NCBI GenBank assembly: GCA_023145125.1
Contig: JAGLEK010000107.1
Coordinates: 1-7,596 of the forward strand
DNA: 7,596 nt
Source: Bacteroidales bacterium
GTDB taxonomy: Bacteria; Bacteroidota; Bacteroidia; Bacteroidales; B18-G4
Reading direction: 5' to 3'
In this document: positions 1-5,372 of the stretch, one piece after another
Position numbering within the stretch: the first letter of the stretch is position 1
Layout of the letters: every line of letters begins with the position of its first letter
Notes under the pieces: model-generated
The model's input: only the letters and a program-made list of their open reading frames with translations
What the model was told of the DNA's origin: nothing
Databases searched by the model: none
Translations under genes and position numbers: made by a program

Positions 1-471
1 ACCTTTCCAAATGCAAATTATTGGGTGAGCAAAAAGCAATATGAATGGGCTACGAACCCCAACCATCGTGAAGGTGCTTCTTTCCTTAAAGAAAACATAT
101 TCCCTATCGAAGAAAGCGGACGCCTGAAACTGATCGATGAAGAAGGGGAGATACTTCCCGGTATATCGGTAATGATCTTCAATGGCCATACAGAAGGACA
201 GATCATCCCATTGATCAATTATCATGGCCGCACAATTGCTTTCATGGCCGACCTCTTACCTGCAGCAACACATATTCCCATGCCATGGATCATGGCGTAT
301 GATACCAGGCCCCTTATAACCCTTGACGACAAGACCAGGTTTTACAAGAAAGCAGTTCCGGGGGATTACATCCTCTTTTTCGAGCACGACATTTTTAACG
401 AATGCTGTACCCTGGAGCAAACTGAAAAGGGAGTTAGGGTGAAGGAGAGGTTTAAGTTGTCAGAAATCTAA
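1..471 (+). CDS. Metallo-beta-lactamase-fold hydrolase, 3' part (5' end outside window)
   Basis: The frame is open from the first base, so this is the C-terminal 156 residues of a longer protein, and the GTG at 25 is not its start. Visible MBL-fold landmarks are a TFPNA-x-YWV strand at the left edge, NGHTEGQ with the metal-ligand His at about nt 187-189, a MADLLP segment with the bridging Asp at nt 250-252, a following HIPMPW segment, and a late FEHD motif with the last ligand His at nt 385-387. The HxHxDH motif that would come first lies outside the window. The TFPNA segment and overall order resemble the lactonase/glyoxalase-like branch of the superfamily, but the substrate cannot be told from this piece. 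The gene converges on the HMG-CoA lyase gene, with only repeats between, and there is no sign that it belongs to the leucine operon. Confidence 0.82.
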   Translation, partial: TFPNANYWVSKKQYEWATNPNHREGASFLKENIFPIEESGRLKLIDEEGEILPGISVMIFNGHTEGQIIPLINYHGRTIAFMADLLPAATHIPMPWIMAYDTRPLITLDDKTRFYKKAVPGDYILFFEHDIFNECCTLEQTEKGVRVKERFKLSEI

Positions 472-473
472 AA

Positions 474-557
474 TAGGTGTTAGGTGTTGGGTGTTGGATG
501 GATTCTTGATATTCGATACATGATATCCGATATTCGATATTCGATATTCGATACTCT
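474..557. repeat. Degenerate heptanucleotide tandem repeat array
   Basis: Twelve consecutive 7-bp blocks can be laid out in one register from 474 to 557. The left part reads TAGGTGT, TAGGTGT, TGGGTGT, TGGATGG. The right part (508-556, shifted by one base) is seven units of the GATATTC family: GATATTC, GATACAT, GATATCC, three perfect GATATTC copies, and GATACTC. It begins 2 bp after the stop codon of the MBL gene and fills the convergent intergenic space. The same unit, as TATCCGA, recurs after the last gene at 7575-7596. It has no spacers, so it is not a CRISPR. Its function is unknown; slippage-prone intergenic repeats are the modest interpretation. Confidence 0.85.
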
Positions 558-588
558 GTGAAACTCCGTGCCCCTGTGCCCCTGTGGC
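556..588 (-). repeat. 33-bp dispersed intergenic element, copy A
   Basis: Read on the - strand, it starts GCCAC and ends CACAG. CAC triplets are spaced 8, 8 and 10 bp apart, with purine-rich AGGGG spacers. The same architecture and length occur in copies B (1466-1498) and C (1520-1552). By eye, A matches C at 26 of 33 positions and B at 23 of 33. It lies just downstream of the HMG-CoA lyase stop codon, next to a run of six T on the + strand (591-596). Confidence 0.75.
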
Positions 589-595
589 TATTTTT

Positions 596-1438
596 TCAGA
601 AACTATATCTTGTTGCTATTTTCCTTAGAAGCATTGCATCCAAACCATGCTCAATGCCATTTTTCTCACAATACTCCATCAACGAAAGCGTATTCAAATT
701 CCCTATCAGGTCATGGTCGGTCATCGGGCAGCCGCCTATACCTCCCAAAACGGTATCAAATCGCCTTACCCCGGCCGAATATGCAGCATCAACCTTGTCG
801 TAATATTCATGGGGAATAGTATGAAGGTGAATTCCAAACTCTACATCCGGGAAGGCCGGAATGAGGGTGGAATATACATCATGGATCAGGTCCGGCCCTG
901 CCACCCCGATCACATCTGCGATAGGGATCACCCTGAAGCCCTGATCATAAAAGTAGCCTGAAATATCCACCAGCATATTAACCGACCATGGATCGCCATA
1001 TGGGTTTCCAAAGCCCATGGAGAGTACTACTATCAGCTCCTTATTATTTTCTTCCGCAAGCTCCTTCATTTTACTCACCATCTGCTTCGACTTATCGAAG
1101 TTGGAATTGATATTTTTTCTCTGAAAAGTTTCTGAAAGAGCAAAAGGGAAGTATAGCTGGTCGATAATATCGTAGTTTACCGCTTCCAAACCACCTTTTA
1201 TATTGGCTGCCAGCGTCATGACTTTGGAAGATGTATCCTTGAGCTCAAGCCCTGCAAGCACCTCCGCTGTATCTTTCATTTGCGGGATCGCCTTTGCCGA
1301 TACAAAACTGCCCACCTCAACTGTTTCAAAACCTGCTTTAAACAGCTGATTTATGTAATCAGTTTTGATAACAGTAGGAATAAATAGCGGTATTCCCTGG
1401 AAACCATCGCGGGGAGTTTCAATTACTTTAATACTCAT
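596..1438 (-). CDS. Hydroxymethylglutaryl-CoA lyase (HMGL/DRE-TIM family)
   Basis: This 280-residue protein is predicted to cleave HMG-CoA to acetyl-CoA and acetoacetate, the last step of leucine breakdown. One TIM-barrel HMGL-like domain spans the protein. Visible signatures are PRDG (Arg10, Asp11), VEVGSFVS with Glu41, the SETFQRKN segment (102-109), IADVIGVAGP (173-182), the metal-binding HLH (His204, His206), and the glycine-rich GIGGCP loop with Cys237 as the candidate catalytic cysteine, followed by GNL with Asn247. These match the Arg, Asp, Glu, two His, Cys and Asn set of characterised HMG-CoA lyases. It is slightly shorter than typical (about 300), mainly at the C-terminus, which ends soon after the HGLD segment. 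The ATG at 1436-1438 gives a family-like N-terminus. It is the second gene of a - strand pair, 146 bp downstream of the paralogue, and is functionally matched to the divergent carboxylase/hydratase operon. Confidence 0.88.
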   Translation of the reverse strand: MSIKVIETPRDGFQGIPLFIPTVIKTDYINQLFKAGFETVEVGSFVSAKAIPQMKDTAEVLAGLELKDTSSKVMTLAANIKGGLEAVNYDIIDQLYFPFALSETFQRKNINSNFDKSKQMVSKMKELAEENNKELIVVLSMGFGNPYGDPWSVNMLVDISGYFYDQGFRVIPIADVIGVAGPDLIHDVYSTLIPAFPDVEFGIHLHTIPHEYYDKVDAAYSAGVRRFDTVLGGIGGCPMTDHDLIGNLNTLSLMEYCEKNGIEHGLDAMLLRKIATRYSF

Positions 1439-1465
1439 TAAGAGTTTTAAGTTTAGAATTAATTA

Positions 1466-1498
1466 GCCACTAAGGCACAAAGACACAGAGAAACACAG
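1466..1498 (+). repeat. 33-bp dispersed intergenic element, copy B
   Basis: The element has GCCAC at the left end and CACAG at the right, with CAC at 1468, 1476, 1484 and 1494 (spacings 8, 8, 10) and A-rich spacers (CTAAGG, AAAGA). It is inverted relative to copy C, which lies 21 bp away. B and reverse-complemented C match at 24 of 33 positions. Repeats of the GCCACTAAGGCACAAAGACAC kind are, from general memory, common in intergenic DNA of environmental bacterial genomes. Confidence 0.78.
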
Positions 1499-1524
1499 TT
1501 GGTTCATTACATTAGTTAACTGTG
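1494..1524. other. Hairpin core formed by inverted copies B and C
   Basis: CACAGTT at 1494-1500 and AACTGTG at 1518-1524 are perfect reverse complements around a 17-nt loop. The pairing continues outward imperfectly through the two 33-bp elements (1466-1552), giving a long interrupted stem between the two - strand genes. There is no clear U-tract, so this is not called an intrinsic terminator. It may act as an mRNA stability or attenuation structure, or have no function beyond being a repeat pair. Confidence 0.5.
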
Positions 1525-1552
1525 GTACTCTGTGCCCCTGCGTCTCCGTGGC
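1520..1552 (-). repeat. 33-bp dispersed intergenic element, copy C
   Basis: On the - strand it begins GCCACGGAG and ends CACAG, with the triplets (CAC, CGC, CAC, CAC) again spaced 8, 8, 10. It sits about 30 bp downstream of the stop codon of the larger HMGL paralogue and pairs as an inverted repeat with copy B. Confidence 0.75.
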
Positions 1553-1584
1553 AAGAAATAATAATAATTCATCCGGAAAACGTA

Positions 1585-2601
1585 TCATTTTCTGCCACTA
1601 AGCTCCTTCGGAATCCTGCCATTCTTGATGGACTCTGAGCGAAGTGGCCGGCCAACGATGCGTTCAACCATCTGCCCGATCTCCAGTACCTTGTCGACAT
1701 CGAGCCCTGTATCGATGCCCATCTCATCCATCATAACGACCATATCTTCAGTAGATACAAGCCCAACAAGATTAGGATCTTTGTAGTAATAACTTCCGGT
1801 TCCCGAAACAGGTACGCCACTAACAAAGTTGGCAGGCTGTCCGCCGATGCCACCCATAGTGGATTCGTAATTTGTCATGCCTGCCTGTAATGCTGCCAGA
1901 ACGTTGGCCAGTCCCCATCCCCTTGAGACATGAAAATGAACAATATGCTTTTCCGGATCAGGAATTGCATCCAGAAGCATGGAATAATATTTATAGACCC
2001 TGTCGGGAGATGCGGAACCATCATGGTCGGCATGCTCAATATCATCGGCGCCAATATCGAGAAAGCGCTTTGTAAACTCGATGGCTTTGGATAATTCGGT
2101 AGGGCCCTCAACCGGGCATCCCCAGATGGTGCTTACCGTTCCGTTTACAAGAATGCCCGCATCATGACACTTGGGAATATATTCTTCACAAAACTTGAAA
2201 TATTCTTCAATACTCAGTCCGGAGTTTATTTTCTGGTGTGATTCAGACGTTGAGGCCATAACAAGGATCCTGTCGGGGCCATATCCATCCTTTTTGGCCT
2301 GAATGGCCCTGTCGATAGCCCGCTCCCGTATGGTTATAGCGGTAACCGTGACATCATCCAGTTTGTCTTTTACTTTTTTGCTCTTGTGAAGCATCTTCAT
2401 AAGGTCATCGGCATCCTTGAACTGAGGCATCCCTTTCGGGTTTCCGAAATTCGTAGATTCTATATTTTTGAATCCGGCCAGGATTAGTTGCTCGAGCACC
2501 CATAGCTTGGCCTCGGTCGGAATAAATTTTTCTTCATGCTGGAATCCGTCTCTGACAGTAATGTCGCCTATTCTTACTTTTTTGGGATAATTGAAGCTCA
2601 T
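1585..2601 (-). CDS. HMG-CoA-lyase-like DRE-TIM protein lacking the GGCP cysteine
   Basis: This 338-residue protein is the first gene of the - strand pair. It keeps the barrel and metal site of the HMGL family: TVRDGFQHE with Arg17 and Asp18, IESTNFGNPKGMPQF with Glu48, STSESHQKIN (117-126), STIWGCPVEGP (157-167), and HFH with His223 and His225. The loop that carries the catalytic cysteine in true HMG-CoA lyases reads GIGGQP here, with Gln255 in the cysteine position. The residues after it (258-285) are longer and Tyr-rich, and a C-terminal tail of about 40 residues is absent from the neighbour. It is therefore probably a lyase or aldolase acting on a related acyl-CoA or 2-oxoacid, not a second standard HMG-CoA lyase; the exact reaction is unknown. 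Its position next to a canonical lyase and opposite the leucine operon suggests a companion role. The ATG at 2599-2601 directly precedes the family N-terminus. Confidence 0.78.
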   Translation of the reverse strand: MSFNYPKKVRIGDITVRDGFQHEEKFIPTEAKLWVLEQLILAGFKNIESTNFGNPKGMPQFKDADDLMKMLHKSKKVKDKLDDVTVTAITIRERAIDRAIQAKKDGYGPDRILVMASTSESHQKINSGLSIEEYFKFCEEYIPKCHDAGILVNGTVSTIWGCPVEGPTELSKAIEFTKRFLDIGADDIEHADHDGSASPDRVYKYYSMLLDAIPDPEKHIVHFHVSRGWGLANVLAALQAGMTNYESTMGGIGGQPANFVSGVPVSGTGSYYYKDPNLVGLVSTEDMVVMMDEMGIDTGLDVDKVLEIGQMVERIVGRPLRSESIKNGRIPKELSGRK

Positions 2602-2646
2602 GGGCTATAATTTTGGATTATTAATGTTGAATTTTTAATTATTTGA

Positions 2647-2699
2647 ACATGTAAAATGCTAAATGGCACATGCAAAATACAAAATGGTACATGTAAAAC
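2647..2699. repeat. 21-bp direct repeat, two full and one partial unit
   Basis: Unit 1 is 2647-2667, unit 2 is 2668-2688, and a third begins at 2689 and fades after 2699. Each starts ACATG(T/C)AAAA, and the full units end AAATGG(C/T). The 21-bp unit itself divides into three 7-mers (ACATGTA / AAATGCT / AAATGGC), so it shares the 7-bp periodicity of the arrays at 474-557 and 7575-7596 but not their sequence. It lies 46 bp upstream of the start codon of the larger HMGL paralogue. Since 21 bp is two DNA turns, a regulator-binding role is conceivable but unproven. Confidence 0.7.
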
Positions 2700-2808
2700 C
2701 CTCTTGTGAAAATCTCTTTGCTAAGATAAGAAATTTTGCCGTATTCCCAAGTGCAGGGCATATCTATACAGGGACTTTAAAAAGTGCTTGAAATACAGCC
2801 GATTTTAG

Positions 2809-2838
2809 TTTGACAAATATACTGGAAACTTAATTTTT
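2809..2838 (+). promoter_or_regulatory. Candidate Bacteroidota-type promoter for the carboxylase operon
   Basis: TTTG at 2809-2812 is followed after 18 bp by TAATTTTT at 2831-2838. This is seven of eight to the Bacteroidota -7 consensus TAnnTTTG with near-normal spacing from a -33 TTTG. Transcription would start near 2844, leaving a leader of about 85 nt before the ATG at 2930. It is a pattern match in AT-rich DNA, so chance is possible. Confidence 0.38.
2814..2821 (-). promoter_or_regulatory. Candidate -7 element for the divergent HMGL pair
   Basis: On the - strand this reads TATATTTG, a perfect TAnnTTTG match. No good -33 TTTG lies at the expected distance (the nearest is a TTTC complement at 2847-2850). 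It sits between the two elements of the + strand candidate, so the two promoters would overlap. The leader to the ATG at 2601 would be about 200 nt and would include the 21-bp repeat. Confidence 0.25.
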
Positions 2839-2929
2839 ATATCATAGAAATTTTAAGTATAATTGCATCTCATTGTGACGAAAAATACCAACTTGTTCAT
2901 TTCATCTTCTTTAAAATAATAGCCTTCAG

Positions 2930-4537
2930 ATGTTCAAACTAGAGACCAAAATCGATGTAAACTCTAAGGAGTTTAAGGAAAACAAGAAAGCCTTTCTTGA
3001 ATTACTAGGCAAATACAAAGGAATTCTTAAGGATGTGACCAAAGGCGGTTCTGAGAACGCCATCAGCAAGCACAAGGAAAGAGGCAAGCTGCTTGCCCGC
3101 GAAAGGATCAACAAATTGATCGATCCCAATACTCCTTTCCTCGAGCTGTCACAACTGGCTGCTTACGATCAGTATGATAACGGCTTCCCTTCAGCGGGGA
3201 TTGTTACCGGGATCGGAGTAGTCCAGGGCAGGGAAACGGTTATCATTGCCAATGATGCCACCGTTAAAGGCGGCACCTATATGCAGTGGACCATCCGCAA
3301 GCACTTGCGTGCCCAGGAAATTGCCATGGAGAACAAACTTCCCACTGTGTACATGGTCGACTCGGGAGGAGCTTTTCTGCCGGAACAGGATACCGTGTTT
3401 CCGGATAAAAATCATTTCGGCCGTTTCTTCTACAACCAGGCAAGGCTGTCTGCCATGGGGGTTCCCCAGATCGCCATCGTGATGGGTTCTTGCACTGCAG
3501 GCGGGGCATATGTTCCTGCCATGAGCGACGAAGCCATCATTGTGAAAAACCAGGGGACTATTTTCCTTGGTGGCCCGCCACTTGTTAAAGCAGCAACCGG
3601 TGAGGTTGTGACTGCTGAAGAGCTTGGCGGAGGTGAGGTGCATACCCGCATCTCAGGTGTAGCCGATCACCTGGCAGATAATGATACCCATGCAATACAG
3701 ATCTGCCGCAACATCTTCGAATCCATGGGTGAAAATAAAAAGCAAATGCTTGATGTCATCGCACCGGAAGATCCGGCCTATGACCCTGAAGAGCTTTATG
3801 GCATTGCACCGGTCGACTTTAAAAAAGCCGTAGACTCGCGTGAGGTGATCATGCGTATTGTTGATGGAAGCCGTTTCCATGAGTTCAAGGAAAACTATGC
3901 ACCAACCCTGGTCACCGGCTTTGCCCGGATCATGGGCTACCCTGTGGGCATCCTGGCAAACAACGGCGTGCTCATGCCTGAATCTGCCGTGAAAGGAACA
4001 CATTTTATTGAGCTTTGTACCTCAAGAAAGATCCCGCTGGTATTCCTTCAGAATATCACAGGATTCATCGTAGGGAAAGATTTTGAGCATCGTGGTATCG
4101 CTAAAGATGGTGCCAAAATGGTGCATGCAGTGGCCAATGCCAATGTGCCTAAATTCACCATCCTTTTCGGTGGATCATTCGGTGCCGGTAACTATGGTAT
4201 GGCAGGAAGGGCCTACGATCCACGCCTGCTGTTTATGTGGCCCAATGCGAAGATCTCAGTGATGGGTGGTCAGCAGGCAGCCAATGTGCTTATCTCGGTG
4301 AAGAAAGATCAATATGCTGCCAGGGGCCAGGAGATGCCACAGGAAGAGATCGACAAGATGCTTAAAGGCATAGTGGATAAATATAACGTTGAAGGCTCTG
4401 CCTATTACAGCACATCAAGGCTTTGGGATGATGGTATTCTCGATCCTGTCGACACCAGGAAAGTAGTGGGGATGGGTATCGCCATGTCGCTGAACAATCC
4501 TTTCCCGGACCAGAAATTCGGTGTTTTCAGAATGTAA
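2930..4537 (+). CDS. Methylcrotonyl-CoA carboxylase beta-type carboxyltransferase
   Basis: This 535-residue acyl-CoA carboxyltransferase transfers carboxyl from biotin to 3-methylcrotonyl-CoA, or the reverse. It is full length for MCC beta and has the crotonase-like N and C halves. The N half shows SKHKERGKLLARERI (47-60), DSGGAFLPEQ (144-153), VFPDKNHFGRFFYNQA (156-171), the oxyanion-loop GSCTAGGAYVPAMSDE (186-201) and GTIFLGGPPLVKAATGE (209-225). The C half shows QNITGFIVG (374-382) and the second glycine loop GGSFGAGNYGM (414-424), then RLWDDGILDP (497-506) and an FRM C-terminus. The VFPD-x-NHFGR and GPPLVKAATGE stretches and the C-terminal RLWDDG...FRM are hallmarks of MCC/geranyl-CoA carboxylase beta rather than propionyl-CoA carboxylase. 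Geranyl-CoA as substrate is not excluded, but the neighbouring hydratase and lyase favour methylcrotonyl-CoA. It is the first gene of the operon. Confidence 0.93.
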   Translation: MFKLETKIDVNSKEFKENKKAFLELLGKYKGILKDVTKGGSENAISKHKERGKLLARERINKLIDPNTPFLELSQLAAYDQYDNGFPSAGIVTGIGVVQGRETVIIANDATVKGGTYMQWTIRKHLRAQEIAMENKLPTVYMVDSGGAFLPEQDTVFPDKNHFGRFFYNQARLSAMGVPQIAIVMGSCTAGGAYVPAMSDEAIIVKNQGTIFLGGPPLVKAATGEVVTAEELGGGEVHTRISGVADHLADNDTHAIQICRNIFESMGENKKQMLDVIAPEDPAYDPEELYGIAPVDFKKAVDSREVIMRIVDGSRFHEFKENYAPTLVTGFARIMGYPVGILANNGVLMPESAVKGTHFIELCTSRKIPLVFLQNITGFIVGKDFEHRGIAKDGAKMVHAVANANVPKFTILFGGSFGAGNYGMAGRAYDPRLLFMWPNAKISVMGGQQAANVLISVKKDQYAARGQEMPQEEIDKMLKGIVDKYNVEGSAYYSTSRLWDDGILDPVDTRKVVGMGIAMSLNNPFPDQKFGVFRM

Positions 4538-4550
4538 ACCTATCAGGGAT

Positions 4551-5339
4551 ATGAAATACAGTAATATTGAGTTTGAAATAATTGACAATGCCGGGATCAT
4601 CTGGCTAAACCGCCCTGAGGTACACAATGCCATGAATGCAGAGATGATCGGTGAGATCATTGATGCATTTGAAAAGGCGAACGACATGGACGACATCCGT
4701 TTTGTGATCTTACGGGGCCGCGGGAAATCATTCTGTGCCGGTGCCGACCTGAACTACATGAAGGGAATTGCACAGTTTGGCTTTGAAGAAAACTATCAGG
4801 ATAGCCTGAAACTGGCAAAGTGTTTTAATGCCATTTATACCTGCAAAAAACCTACCATCGCTCTTGTTCATGGAGCAGCTATCGGCGGTGCCAATGGCCT
4901 TCTGGCTGCATGCGATTTTGTGTATTGTGATGATGAAACAAAGTTTGCATTTGCTGAAGTAAAACTCGGCATAGCTCCGGCTACCATCTCACCATATGTT
5001 TGCAAACGTATTGGGGAATATAGTGCACGTGACCTGATGATCACAGGGCGTCGGTTTCTTGGTAAGGAAGCTGAAGCGGTCGGATTGGTAAACAAATCAT
5101 TTGCAGGCGAGGAAGCACTCGAAGAGCAACTCGCTTTCACAAAAAAAATGCTGATGAGCAGCGGCCCTGCTGCCATGGGTGCCTGCAAGAAACTGATCTA
5201 TAATCTTTATAATAAATATAGTTTTGAAGATTCCATCGACTATACGGCAAGACTGATTGCTGAATTGCGTGCCTCTGAAGAAGGGCAGGAGGGAATGGCC
5301 TCATTCCTCGAAAAGCGCAAAGCTAAATGGAATGTATAA
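4551..5339 (+). CDS. Enoyl-CoA hydratase/isomerase family, probable methylglutaconyl-CoA hydratase
   Basis: This 262-residue crotonase-fold protein is predicted to hydrate 3-methylglutaconyl-CoA to HMG-CoA, linking the carboxylase to the lyase. The start at 4551 is chosen because it gives the usual short N-terminus before IIWLNRPEVHNAMN (16-29). A GTG at 4521 in the same frame would overlap the upstream gene and add ten residues atypical of the family. Visible motifs are GRGKSFCAGADLNYMK (56-71), typical of LiuC-type hydratases, VHGAAIGGANGLLAACD (107-123), FAFAEVKLGIAPATISPYV (132-150) and ITGRRFLGKEA (164-174). Glu136 aligns with the second catalytic Glu of rat crotonase (Glu164). The site of the first (Glu144) reads Gly116 in my hand alignment. 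The GG-A-x-G form with EVKLG-x-x-PATISPYV resembles bacterial LiuC-like proteins. It starts 13 bp after the carboxyltransferase stop. Confidence 0.85.
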   Translation: MKYSNIEFEIIDNAGIIWLNRPEVHNAMNAEMIGEIIDAFEKANDMDDIRFVILRGRGKSFCAGADLNYMKGIAQFGFEENYQDSLKLAKCFNAIYTCKKPTIALVHGAAIGGANGLLAACDFVYCDDETKFAFAEVKLGIAPATISPYVCKRIGEYSARDLMITGRRFLGKEAEAVGLVNKSFAGEEALEEQLAFTKKMLMSSGPAAMGACKKLIYNLYNKYSFEDSIDYTARLIAELRASEEGQEGMASFLEKRKAKWNV

Positions 5340-5372
5340 AGAATCGACAAACTGAAAAACTAAGAACTAGAT

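Larger units (their letters stand above)
2602..2929. other. Divergent intergenic/regulatory region (328 bp)
   Basis: This AT-rich stretch separates the starts of the - strand HMGL pair and the + strand carboxylase operon, so it must hold promoters for both unless transcription reads in from elsewhere. It contains a 21-bp direct repeat (2647-2699) and candidate promoter elements near 2809-2838. I see no convincing ORF, tRNA or riboswitch in it. Neither flanking start codon has a recognisable Shine-Dalgarno sequence, as is usual in Bacteroidota. Confidence 0.6.

Noticed and set aside
508..556. Possible CRISPR array
   Set aside because: Units are 7 bp with no spacers; it is a simple tandem repeat.
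558..961. Small + strand open frames opposite the HMG-CoA lyase gene
   Set aside because: They are antisense to a conserved gene with intact motifs and show no recognisable protein features.
596..1438. Truncated or broken HMG-CoA lyase
   Set aside because: It is somewhat short, but all the catalytic motifs I looked for are present in one unbroken frame, so it appears functional.
1466..1552. Intrinsic terminator between the two lyase genes
   Set aside because: The stem is imperfect and long, and no U-tract follows on the transcribed strand.
3191..3643. Open frame of about 150 codons on the - strand within the carboxyltransferase gene
   Set aside because: Lies fully inside a strongly conserved gene, gives a His/Gly/Pro-rich sequence with no recognisable family, and fits a codon-bias shadow.
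4521..4550. Upstream GTG start for the hydratase, overlapping the carboxyltransferase gene
   Set aside because: Adds ten residues not typical of the family; the ATG at 4551 gives the normal N-terminus. The AGGGA just before it is only 1 nt away, too close to be a ribosome binding site.
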